Shown: piece by piece, positions 32,201 through 43,120 of the stretch | Position numbering within the stretch: the stretch's first letter is position 1 | Layout of the letters: each line of letters starts with the position of its first letter | Source: Trichosphaerium sp. ATCC 40318 | Taxonomy: Eukaryota; Discosea; Flabellinia; Trichosidae | Reading direction: 5' to 3' | DNA: 64,000 bases | Assembly: GCA_038496445.1 (NCBI GenBank) | Contig: JALMLS010000289.1 | Span: 1 to 64,000, forward strand | Made by a program: the position numbers and the translations under genes | Notes under the pieces: generated by a model | Database searches by the model: none | The model's input: the letters and a program-made list of their open reading frames with translations, nothing else | Told to the model about the DNA's origin: nothing

Positions 32201-33365
32201 ATGCCGCCTGAATTACAATTTATGGTGTTTGAGAAGGATTGCGAGCTTTACACGTTTTGGCCGCTTCTATGTCGTCAATTCGCGTTTTGTTCGCGATACG
32301 ATACAGCCATGAACAAACACGGCCACTTTAAATCCTATAACGCTGATGGGAAGCTGTTACAACAAGTAAAGTTCATACACGGCCTGAAACATGGTGAATA
32401 CAAATCGTACAACGAACACTGGGTATCATGTACTTACAATCAAGGAAAATTGGAAGGAAAGTTTACAGCACAGTACTATGACACGTATGTGAAAAGAAAC
32501 TTGTTTCTAAGAAATCACGTGTTTTGTCTAACATTCTTGTTTAAACAACTACTTGAGAATTGAGGGCTTACTAATATTTAGGCGCTTTTTGTGTGACTGT
32601 ACACTTGAGTGTAATTATGAGAATGGCATGCGTGAAGGATCAAGTCAGGTTTCTCATAAGCGTGGTGATAAAAAGTGTTTACTTCAACAGGATTTTTATG
32701 TACATGATTTGAAACATGGCAAATCAACTTCTTGGAGCACAAAGTATGATCTTAAAGTTGGTGAATGCTTCTACAAGAATGGATTACATCATGGCAGTTA
32801 TACAAAATGGGATATTTTTGGAAATACCTCAATGAGAGGTAATTACATAGACGGGAAAATGGATGGTACTTTTGAGACTTTTATTTATGGAAGACTTGAA
32901 GATGTTTGTCACTTCAAGAATGGTCTTAGACATGGTCTTCATGAAAGATTTGATCATCTTAATAAGCGTCTCCTTTGTTGCGAATACAAAGATGGCGAAC
33001 TACATGGAGAGTATAGAAAGTGGATTTCAAATCCAACAGTACACGCTTTAGTAGAATGTGGTGTTTACTTGAATGGCAAAAAAAATGGAGTTTACAAGAT
33101 ATTCCATGAACCACTCTTGTATATAAGGCCGCCTCTTCCTACCACAATATCCAAGATATGGGAGAAGATAACATATGTTGATGGCGTTAAACATGGATTG
33201 TATGAGCGCTTTAGTAAAAAAGGATCATTGGTTATGACTTGTAATTATGTTAATGGTGTTATTCATGGTGAGGTAAAAAGATGGAAATGTAGGTATGGCG
33301 CAAGACGTCAAAGTCACTTTTATTCTCATGGAGTACTAATTAAAAAAACCAAATTACAAAACTAA
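32201..33365 (+). CDS. MORN-like repeat protein, diverged third family member
   Basis: Two exons, 32201-32484 and 32582-33365, are joined by a GTATGT...TTTAG intron, about 355 residues. The N-terminus ('MPPELQFMVFEKDCELYTF') looks like a shortened F-box. Then come about eleven loose repeats of the 'G...Y.NG..HG.Y..W' type ('FKNGLRHGLHERFD', 'YKDGELHGEYRKW', 'YLNGKKNGVYKIF', 'YVDGVKHGLYERF', 'YVNGVIHGEVKRW'). These are MORN/YwqK-related beta-hairpin repeats. Compared with the gene at 20299 the repeats are irregular in length (20 to 45 residues) and Cys-richer, so this copy has diverged. A role as a binding scaffold or F-box adaptor is inferred. Confidence 0.72.
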
Positions 33366-33827
33366 AGCAAGTGTTAAGCCCTACCTTATTTATGTCTCAT
33401 AATGTAACTGCAAATACAATTTTCTTCAATTGATACAATAAAATATTCTGTTATTCTTGTTGTCCTCATAACTTTCTTATTTTCGCCGTCGTTTATCAGC
33501 GACCCATCCCTTACATTCACCATTTAGTTTACTGTCGGCCACTTAATCTGGTACACAAGTTGTGCATTCTCATACCATTGTTTACTCACCCCATGTCAAG
33601 TTTTGCCAATAAAACAGCATTCCATCGAGACTGTTGTAAACAAAGAAATCTGGTTTATTTTATTTTTTTAATGTACATTGTAATTTACAACAAATTGAAT
33701 GGTATCCACTTTTTTTTTGCTTGTGTCTTCTTGTTTACGATTTTCTTTTGTATATGTGTTACTTAGACACTTCTTTTATGCATTTATGCATGTAGATAAC
33801 GATCAAGAAAAAAAAACTTTCTTCTTT
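33366..33827. other. Intergenic region, convergent 3' ends
   Basis: This 460-bp AT-rich stretch lies between the 3' ends of the MORN-like gene and the RasGEF gene. An AATAAA-like string (ACAATAAAATATTC, near 33437) is a possible poly(A) signal. The short ORF at 33560-33766 has no recognisable content. Confidence 0.4.
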
Positions 33828-36800
33828 CTACTTTCTGTTCCGTTTCTTCCTTAAGAATGCATCTCCTTCTTGCTTAGTCTCTAATACACGAGATAAAGCA
33901 AAAGCAGCATTATCTGCTAAAAAATCTGGTCCATCAGAGAAAAACGAGTAAATAGTATCTACACGCTGAAAATGGTATGGTGTATTCTGAAAGTTCTGAA
34001 TATCACAGATAACTTTAGCAACACGTCTCATTTTCTCAAAGTTGATGATATTAGGCTCTTGTGTCTTTACACGAAGATTAGGTGGGTTACCATGCTCAAT
34101 AAATGTCAAATCTGATAAGAAAAGACCTGATAAGGGAGTAAGGATACAACAATCACAAAGTTGAGAAACTGTTTTTGTTTCGAAAAAAATTTAGTTCTTT
34201 TGTGGAAAAACGTACCAAGAAATGGAAGGCAAGGTGGGTTTGAGTTTACTAAGCAACGTCTATACGTTGCAAAGTTTGTACCCTCAGGAGAATCCCTTGA
34301 CATGAAATGTTTCAATTCAATGTATGTATCAAAAACACGTTTCTCTGATGTTTCGAGTTTCTAATTACAAAAAGAGTTTAAGTATGATTTATCGTCTTAT
34401 GTAGTGTGCAAATAAAAGAAGCTATTTGACGTACGTTCCAAGTGAGATGTAATCGAGAAACTGAGGCTTTAGATAGTCCCAAAATAATCTCATTCAGTGT
34501 ATTAAAATTATTCAATTCGCGACATTTCTACCCAACTTTTTTAATACAATAAATTCAAAACCAAAAAAAAAAACTAAATGTGACTCACCTGTGCAATCTT
34601 GATCATCTTTTTAATAACTTTTACTCTTCCTTTCTTTGATGTTTTACTCAATACTTGAGTAGCCACCCAACTGGTCATACCTAAAAAAGATGATTAACAA
34701 TCAATAACAGAATGAAAGCCAAACTTTTCAATTTTTGCAAAAAGTAAGAAAAAAATCTGTAGATGGTATGACATAACGTACAATTACACCAGTCAATTAG
34801 TTTTGATATATTTGGTGCTTTGACTTTATACTTATTCCAGTTATCTGAATCTAGCACCTCCTTAGGATGAATATCCCTAGATAGGTTTATCAGCATCCAA
34901 AAACAAAAATGCGATTGATAAACTTTTATGCTTGACACTAACCTGTAAATAGCTTGCTCCAATAGAGATAACTGCCTTGCAACCTCGGTTTCATCAAAAT
35001 CATCAAAATTATCACTCTTAGGTTTAACAGACATAGGTGCTTCTTTACGCCAAATAGTAACTGTTTGGCTCTTACTCTACAAAAACGAATGTTAAAGCAC
35101 TGCTTTCCAAAAAAAAAAATTATTCTTCCTTCCGCTTTAAAATCAGCAGTACCGCATCAAATTGACGCAATGTAAACCGACAGCATTTAAAAATTTTGTG
35201 GTGTCAATGAGTTTCAAGAGAATCAAATGTTTCAATTCACGTACATGTGCTTCCATTTGGTCTTTAAGGGATTTACCTAGTTGTTTACCCCATTGCTGAA
35301 ATCCTTCTGTAGCAAATATTTCTTTTGTGCAATTTTGAATGTATTGTATACAAGAAGGATCGTTCTCAAAGTCATGAAAGTGCTCATTAAGCCAACGCCT
35401 TAGAACGTTTACAACTCTTAATCGAACAATTTTAGTTTTTTTCTCATCATCACCTTCTCCTATCTCTTTGAAACGTTTAAAAATAGTATTCAAAAGAGCG
35501 TATGGAGATATATGAGATCTGTAGGTCAACAAGAAAGTATCCAAGTAGCTGTTATCTACGTGGAACTACATTAGTTTGAAAATAAGAGAAAGAGCTAAAG
35601 CTTATTACTGTGATACGTACCAATGTAAAAATCATGCGTCATACGCTCAATAAGCTTTTCTAAAGTGCCTCCCTTGATGACAATTACGAAGTTTTTAGAC
35701 ATCCAAACCAATCCTTCTTTTACTTCATCAGTAGATTGTCCTGCTGTTCGAGATCCTTTTACAGCCTCTCCAGGCCGAAAATGAAGTACAGACGCAGGTG
35801 CATGATTAACAGGAGATCTAGGAGAGGCAGAAGGACTACGTGACGCCTGTTTGGGATGTTAATAAAAGTTGTAATAAAAAAAACGTTATGCGTACGCCAG
35901 GAAGAAGCTTGTTTGTTGATGTATCACCTATGTCCTTTGGTATGATATGATTGCCATCACTACCCACAGACTTGCTTGGTTTTCTATTAGGTCCTGTCGC
36001 TGAAAAACTTGCTCTTGTAGCTTCGTAGTCACCTTTATGATGATTAAGTCTATAACCAAGTTAAGTAAGAATAAACGCACTGTTTGTAACTGTAGTTGCA
36101 CGTCTCCTTCGCACAGGAAGGTTCCCATCACCTGAGGCATTTTGGTTACTATCCATAGACCGCGTGTAAGTAGAACTAGAGGCGATTTGGTTAAAAAAAA
36201 AAGGACAAAAAGGTGCGTACTCCAACTCATGATCAGTTTCGTTTAGTTGTGATATAAAAGGTGGAGTAGGTGTTGTAGGTGCAAGATTTGTTTCAAGAGT
36301 TACGATATCACTCGATAAAACCTCAATAGAGTCATTTGGTGCGATACTAACGCCTAGAGAGAATATAAATTAGCTACAGCTTGGGAAAAAGTAAAAAAGA
36401 AAAAACGCATAGATGACAGATGTCTACGCGAAATTGTAAAAACCCTAACCTGCAATGTGAGTGAGCTGGGATGTCTTTAAATTCCATCGAAGATCCCAGT
36501 AAGCGCCCAAAGGCGATTTTGCAACTACAGAGTCGCCTTGTATCTCTAAAACAGAAATATGCCATTTCATAAACTCCTTCTTTAATAAAGGTAACTTAGA
36601 CTTTACTAGATCAGCCTTGGCTTGGAATTGAAGCTTAAACTGTATCATAGTAGAATTCAATGACTTGCAGAACTTTTCATCCTAAAGAGACATAAATAAG
36701 AGCACAACATAGCCACCAACTGCATGGAACGAATTAAAGGACATACCTCAAATAAAAAGTGAAGTAAATAATTAGCGAGGCCAAAATGTTCACATTTTGT

Positions 36801-37919
36801 AGCAACACTTGCTTCAGCGCAATAAATAGCAATAGGAACAGTATTTTGAACTTTTTGCGTTGCTTGTAGAAGCAAGTACCCATATTTATCAGCAACACCC
36901 AACATTTTATCAGGCTGGAATGTAGATGTAACAAAAGGTATAGAAGCAAACTTTACAGCAGCATCATTGACTACACCAACTTTTTTCTGATTCGATTCAT
37001 CCCATAACCATTCTCTACTAGTACTTTAGTTTACAGCTTCAAGAATACCCTTTTGGGTATAGTTTTTTGTGTACCTCAGCCTAGCATACGCAAGTGGTAA
37101 TGCGCGTAAAGCACGTTTATCTAGAAACAAAGGTCCTGCGCCTGTTGTACTGTACTTCTCTTCAAGTACATCCGGAATTAAGATATTGCCTTCTAATTCT
37201 AACGCTTTTGCAACACCGACGTATATTACTACTTGTGGCACCCATTTTGCAATCAATACGCTTACAGAGTCTCCAATAGAGCGTAACTAGCGAAAGTATG
37301 AGTTGTACTGAAAATTTACCAAAATGGCATTTCGTGGACAGTTGTATGTTCTATTTACCTCGTCTGATGTATCAAATTGAAGTACAAGTATTGTCCATAA
37401 ACACTAAATGCGTATTTTAGATTAATTCTTTTTTCAGAAGCAAAACGCTCTGCGTACCTTTCCGTTTGATGCACACATACTCACAAGCGCTCCCTACCAA
37501 TTTCGTAAATTTGCAACACCGTACAAGTTCTTTAATTACCTCTTTTGTTCTCCAACTGTGAGTCACTTCATCCGCACCAACGGATTCAAGGATGTCACTC
37601 AGAGATAAATTGGCATTTGGCGAAACAACTAGCCCATAGTTTGTTGTGTCGTTTGGGCGATATAGCGGTTCTGTGGTGACTGCCCTGGGCGATTGTTTGG
37701 CGTTATGGTTGCCATTTTGATCTAAACAGCAGATTAGCTTACAAAGCGTTAAATGATGGCAAGAGAACAATATCACGTTAGTATTTACTAAAAACACTAA
37801 TCAAGCTCAAAAATAACAATTGCAGTCTGTATGGTAAATACAGCTTGCTTGACAATCAACGAATTGACTAAAACGTTATTTGCGCGTTTAACAACAAACT
37901 TACCCACAAATCGACTCAT
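33828..37919 (-). CDS. Ras guanine-nucleotide exchange factor (RasGEF-N plus CDC25 domain)
   Basis: The start is at ATG 37919 ('MSRFVG', first intron GTAAGT) and the stop at 33828; about 14 exons, roughly 950 residues. The N-terminal 500 residues are unassigned ('NLSLSDILESVGADEVTHSW', 'KWVPQVVIYVGVAKALELEG', 'DKYGYLLLQATQKVQNTV') and end in a Ser/Pro-rich linker. RasGEF-N: 'MDTFLLTYRSHISPYALLN', 'VVNVLRRWLNEHFHDF'. CDC25 domain: 'ARQLSLLEQAIYR', 'MTSWVATQVLS', and the closing 'LTFIEHGNPPNL' type block followed by 'IINFEKMRRVAKVI', 'IQNFQNTPYHF'. It loads GTP on Ras-family GTPases at membranes. An apparent in-frame TAA near 37030 is removed by an intron at about 37012-37075. The N-terminal region was not identified and one junction near 37440 is unsure. 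Confidence 0.78.
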
Positions 37920-38161
37920 TCTACGCGTTTAAGATCAGTCGAGTAACAACCACCAACGCAATATAGAGTGTACAGGAAGTTACTTTTAATATAAATGTTT
38001 TCCGGTTTTGGTCAACAAAACTGTACAAGCGAAGCTATTTTGGCGTCGGAACAAACTTTTGCGTCCCAAACGTATGATCTTGTCCTACTTTTTCAAACCA
38101 AGCACTTAAATTTGACAAACAACGCTAGTGTCAACTACATCACGTATCTTGGTAGTTTGAC

Positions 38162-40466
38162 ATGAACGTGACTATATTTCGCGTGAAATGGACTATAGCA
38201 GGCTCAAATTTGACATTGCTCTATCTTGTTTTATCCACAACTTTTAGTAAGTACAGTTTTTGCTGTTTTAGAGCGCATAAAAAGAGTTGCTGGGCGCTAC
38301 ACCTCTTTCGGTTAAATCTTATACAAACAAACGTTTACACCTATTTAATGGAAGTGAATTACAATCACACGTGATTAATTTAATATTATTTAATGCTGTG
38401 TATTTATTTTCGACCGTTAACGGACAATTTTACAACCCAATAAGCTTGAGCTCATTTCCGAATAACAACTATCGTACCAAGCCTTTTTCTTCCCACCTAC
38501 GGAAATACTATTCTTATTACTTATCAATGATGGGTAGTATTTTCGCAAGCGAGTAGGGAAACTGAAAGTAATTGCTAATGTTGTTTTTTTTTTCTAGTAG
38601 TTCAAAGCTTCGATTTACGTTTTAATCCTGGAGTTACCAACTTGCAAGACATGGTATGGGTGAATAGTAGCACAGCATTACTTTGCATATCGGACATACG
38701 TAATGGGAGTATAGTTGCTATTGATGTCAGCGGTGAGAATCAAACCAACAGATATTAACATTTTACTTAACATTGTAAGGTACCTTCGCTACAGAACTGG
38801 AGCTGTGGCCCAACAGAAGTTCTATGTTCCATGATAATCACCCGCAAGGCAAGAGCTAAAAAAAAAAAACTACGTGCACTTAATTTATTTATCTTTAGGG
38901 ATTGCAACACGTGGAGGTATAGTATACACTGGCGCTAGTACTGAGTTCTCAGTGGTATGCTAACTCATGCTCCAACAACCTTCTTTGTTGATTTGTACCT
39001 TGTACCAGGTATTGTTCAGTGTGTCATCTTTCGAGTACCTTGATGGATTTAATGTACCAGAAATTGGCTACCAATCTAATCTAAGACAGCTCGCTTTTAA
39101 TCCAAGTGGGACATACCTAGCAATTGGAAGATCAATTGAGAACGAAGACGGTTTAATGACAAGTGGACCAGTGATATATGAGTTTACTTCTTTAAATGAT
39201 ACTATTCCAAGGTATTACAATACAATCAACAGAACAGATTGGTCTACTAATTGGGGAGGTCAGGTACGTATGAGCTTAAAATATACTTTATTAACTATCA
39301 ACAGGGATGTACATTCATATCAGAGTATGACTTGCTTATCAGTAATGGTCATGAGATAATACGATATACTGATTTTCGTGCGTGATTGTTTCTTTCTTTA
39401 TAAAAAATCACGTGCTGCGATTGTGTTTTAAGCTTATTTTTTTTTCTAGGTGATACCTCTTCGTACTTAATCTTTGTATCCTTACCAGATAATAAGGCAC
39501 AAAGGCTGAGCTTCTCGTATAATGTAATCGCAGTTGCATCATTAGATTTTGTTCGTGTTATCAACATGACAGGTATGTAGTAGTTTGCTGTATTGTTATA
39601 ATGGTCTAGGTGTTGTTATCTTTGAGAAAAAAGAGCTATTTAAAGCTCAATCAGCCGAAATAAGCCCAGACCTTAAGCTATGGTATATCAGTAACCGAGA
39701 ACTGGTGAGAGAGGATATTTCGTATCTACCCCTCTGTGATTCTGGCGGTCAGATAAATGTTAATGTCGAGCAAGAATGTATTAATGGAACTTGGACTATA
39801 ATAGGGGACTACAAACTACCACCGTCCTTGATCATTGACACAGGAACTATTACTGTACAAGGTACGCTGAACGGAAACTAATGTTTGTTATTTGATGGTA
39901 TGGTAACTCGTTTGATTGTACAAGGTGACTTGATTTGGACAGATGGAAGTACAGTCGTTGCCAATGGCGCTATAACGTTCAATGTAAAAGGATGTGTCGA
40001 AATTAAAGGTATGTGTGAATAAATAATAAGAAAGCTCTGAAGTGTTGTCCTTCAAGACGCCAAGATGATCATAAGTGAGTCAGCAAACCTTCCCAGAAAC
40101 TCAACATTGATCAACTACAATGATACCAACTGCGTTGTTGATTCAGTTCCCACTGTTGAGATTGATGGATGTCGTACTGCAACAATAAAGAAAGGTGCTT
40201 ATTGGTATTATATAGCGTTTTCCTAACACTTGATTTTAATAGAAACAAGTGCTTTGTTTTTGATTGTTGATGACGCTGAATGCAATACTGATGAGTCATC
40301 GGGAACAAGTACAACAAAATACTTTATTGGAGCATTTGTAGGATTAATTATATTGATAACTATCATTGTCCTTGTTGTACTACTGATACTAAGACCGAAT
40401 TGGCTGTTTCCATTTCGAATAAGGAATAGTATACGCTCAGGTGAACTTGTAACAGAAGCAATATAG
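38162..40466 (+). CDS. Single-pass membrane protein with a repeat-like extracellular region
   Basis: The ATG at 38162 leads to a hydrophobic N-terminus ('NLTLLYLVLSTTF') that ends in a GTAAGT donor. About nine short exons follow. The extracellular part has blade-like blocks ('MVWVNSSTALLCISDI', 'LRQLAFNPSGTYLAIGRSI', 'LSFSYNVIAVASLDFVRVI', 'GVVIFEKKELFKAQSAEIS') that suggest a beta-propeller, then a strand-rich stalk ('SLIIDTGTITVQG', 'STVVANGAITFNVKG'). A clear transmembrane helix 'FIGAFVGLIILITIIVLVVL' is followed by a short basic tail and the stop at 40466. This is a type I cell-surface protein; ligand and family are unknown. One intron near 38850-38899 may use a rare GC donor (CAAG|GCAAGA). 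Confidence 0.6.
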
Positions 40467-40737
40467 AGTTCGAAATAGTCTTTTAGATGTAAACTTTCGA
40501 CATTTTAAATAAACAGTCAAAGCCATGGTTGATCCATACAGTATTTGTAAAACCAAGTTACCATAGATAATGCAGAACATTCATAAGAGTCAAGATATTC
40601 AAAAAACGTCAGATAAGTGCACAACATTTTCTTTAAGTCTCATTGAGTACTGGACTGTGGGAACTTAAAAGTCTGGACGATTTTCATAACAGTTTACATT
40701 TCTTTTGGTTTTTTTTTTTACAATTGTGAAGACTTTT

Positions 40738-42846
40738 CTACTCTTCCATAGTCGCTGACTGTGTTAAAGAGTTCTTGAACTTCTCAACCTCTATAAAATA
40801 GAAACATTACTATTAATATAATCCATAAAAGCGAGAAAACCAAACAATAGAGGTACTGTACCTTCTTCCAAGTCTAGTTCTTCATCTTCTTCTGTTGTTA
40901 CACTGTTCACTTGCGATCTACAACAATCAGTTTGTAAATACAACCACTACAACGTACTCATTTGTTTCTTCATTATACCTAATAAACATAAAAGTATTAT
41001 CATGCCTATATATCCTCACACTATCATCTTTATAATCCAGTTAGATACTAAACAGAAAACAAACTAATAAAAAAGTTACCAAATGGAACCCTAGTCCATT
41101 CCCTTGGGTCCTCCCAAGGCGGTGGTATGTCATTCACCTTTGATGATACTACATCACGTAGGTTCTCAAGAGATATTGATTCTTGACTACTAGACTGCGA
41201 ATACAGTTGTTGAACCTGATCAACAAAAATACTTTAGCAACAAAGTAGGTTGGATAATGTTCTAAGCATACCCAACTTGTTAAACCCGTTAATTTAGTTC
41301 GCTGTGAATTCTCAACAATACCTTGAATCCAATATCTTCTACTTTCACGCGATGTATTATCAACAATATGTCTATACGTCCTCATCGCCTCTCTAAACTT
41401 TTTAGAAAAATTCAAAAAAGAAAATGGCGACTTAAAGCCGAACAACTAATTGCCTTAGAACGTACGTTTTATCTATTTTTCTACATGACATCATTGCATA
41501 AATAACTGATATTATGTGAATTCGTTGGTCAAAGAATGAATGACCAGTAGCTGTCTTATATTCATCTGGTATATTTCCATCATTTTCTATTAGCTCAGCC
41601 ATCAAGGATTTTAAGAATCTGATAAGTTTCACTATCATGAAATTTTTTGTAAAATAGTCGACTTCTTCCAAGTCTACATCCTTAGATTCAGCAAAATCGT
41701 GTATCCAAGAATCAGCCCTAAGAAAAAAACGAATATCAGATTACCACAATATCAAGAAAAAGTGACAAATAGTTCTGACAGAATGTGTCAGAAAAAAATG
41801 AGAAAATAAGGGTTTGTTTCTTCAAAAATGCCTCGTACAATGAACGCATTTTAATTACGTGTTTCATGTCTGCTTCTACATCATCAACAATACGATCATT
41901 ATTTAGTTGCCATTGTAACCAGAAATCATTTGTTTTTACTTGCTTGCTATCAACAAAGTCTTCAATACTTACAGCTGATTCATCTTTCAAAAAAAATTAG
42001 GTTAGCACTATCAATAAAGAAGTGATAGTTATGTAAACTTTTGTGTGAGGTGAATAAGTTTGAAAGACGTTAAAAAAGAGGATGAAGATTACAAAAACCT
42101 TGGATAACGATGAAATAAATGTACTTTTTTCTTCTATAAATTAAAAAAACACATTGCATTTTTTGACATGTGTCAAACATTTACTTACCAAATAATCCTT
42201 TATTCTGCTTGTAATCAATATTGTCTAATTATTAATGTTAGAACTGTTTTAAAATGAAATTGTTCAAAAAAAAAAAAAATTCGGTTTTTCAAAAATACTC
42301 GTTTCATTGTAACGACCAAATTGAGTTGGAAAAGACATAAATTTAGCTTACTTATGAACAAGTTCTACCGCCTCTGCGCTGTTTCATTGTAAGCCGATAT
42401 TATTGATTAAAGCATACGCATCATCGTCTAAAGACATAAATTTAGCTTGTGACTTGGCTCTGAACCCTTTTAACCGTTCTACCGCCTCTGCGCTGTTTCA
42501 TTAAAGTAAGCCGATATTATTGGTATTAAAGCATACGCATCATCGTCTACAAGGGAATGTAGTAGTTTAAAGTATGTATTAGATTCTTTTGAGCTTGCTT
42601 CTTTCTTTTTTTTCGCTCTTTTTCGTTTATTATCCTCAATCTGTAGCTTTCGCTTCTTAGCTACGTTTTCTTTCATTTTTTGGTCCTCTACATAGCGCTT
42701 CGACAAAGTCACCTATAAAACGTCGTCAATGCGTATTAATACGCATAAGCAGTAGTATTACTGCTTATTCAAAAGTTTGACAGCAAAGCGCTCTTTACCC
42801 TAGACCTTCGTCTTGCTATGGCGGCTGCGCGTTCTTGGTCTGCCAT
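40738..42846 (-). CDS. Unidentified protein with a basic N-terminus, probably nuclear
   Basis: Exon 1 is 42846-42799 ('MADQERAAAIARRRSR') and joins exon 2 (from 42712; 'VTLSKRYVEDQKMKENVAKK', then a Lys/Arg-rich run). Later exons carry 'NIDYKQNKGLFG', 'VSIEDFVDSKQVKTNDFWLQ', 'MIVKLIRFLKSLMAELIEND', 'SFLNFSKKFREAMRTYRHIV', 'RRYWIQGIVENSQRTKLTG' and 'VNDIPPPWEDPREWTRVP', ending at TAG 40738. The mostly helical protein with a basic start is typical of nuclear or RNA-processing factors. I compared it with Prp18 but the core motifs do not fit. Odd points: a tandem duplication of an exon end plus intron at 42331-42549 and paired palindromes in intron 1. Confidence 0.55.
42331..42549. repeat. Tandem duplication of an exon end and its intron
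   Basis: Two copies of a block of about 100 bp lie head to tail (about 42331-42429 and 42430-42549). Each contains AAAGACATAAATTTAGCTT, then a GTTCTACCGCCTCTGCGCTG donor region, then GCATACGCATCATCGTCTA. On the minus strand this is the coding end 'DDDAYALI', the splice donor (GTAGAAC) and an acceptor-like TCTTTAG. The spliced form can be built from either copy; the copy nearest 42549 keeps the longer open frame. Confidence 0.75.
42729..42768. repeat. Two adjacent perfect palindromes inside an intron
   Basis: ATGCGTATTAATACGCAT (42729-42746) is an exact 18-bp palindrome. It overlaps by two bases with a hairpin whose arms ATAAGCAGTA and TACTGCTTAT (42745-42754 and 42759-42768) pair fully around a 4-nt loop. 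Both lie in the first intron of the gene at 40738-42846. Confidence 0.75.
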
Positions 42847-43120
42847 TTCAATAGATCTAGATGTATTTGATGCCTATTTGATGCTATGACAACAATCTCT
42901 GAATACCAAGTCAAGACAGTTCCAGTTCGAAGGTCAAAAAAAAAAAGCACTTTCCACCGTCATTTCTTATTTGTGTATTGTATTTGTCTGTACAGCATTT
43001 CTATCTTTACATTGTTTTAAACCAAACTAATGAGTTAATTGCTCTTAAGAAGGTATCCTAAAAGAGCAAATAACCTAGTTTTTCGAAGTTTTGTGTTTCA
43101 TATTTTTTTCTTACAGTTAG

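Noticed and set aside
37012-37075. Apparent in-frame TAA inside the RasGEF gene, as if the code were altered
   Set aside because: A GTACAC...ACTAG intron removes it cleanly and restores the frame. Normal TAA, TAG and TGA ends elsewhere also argue against a changed code.
41149-42712. Prp18 splicing factor
   Set aside because: Some helical segments look similar, but the conserved Prp18 core loop and its motif order are not there.
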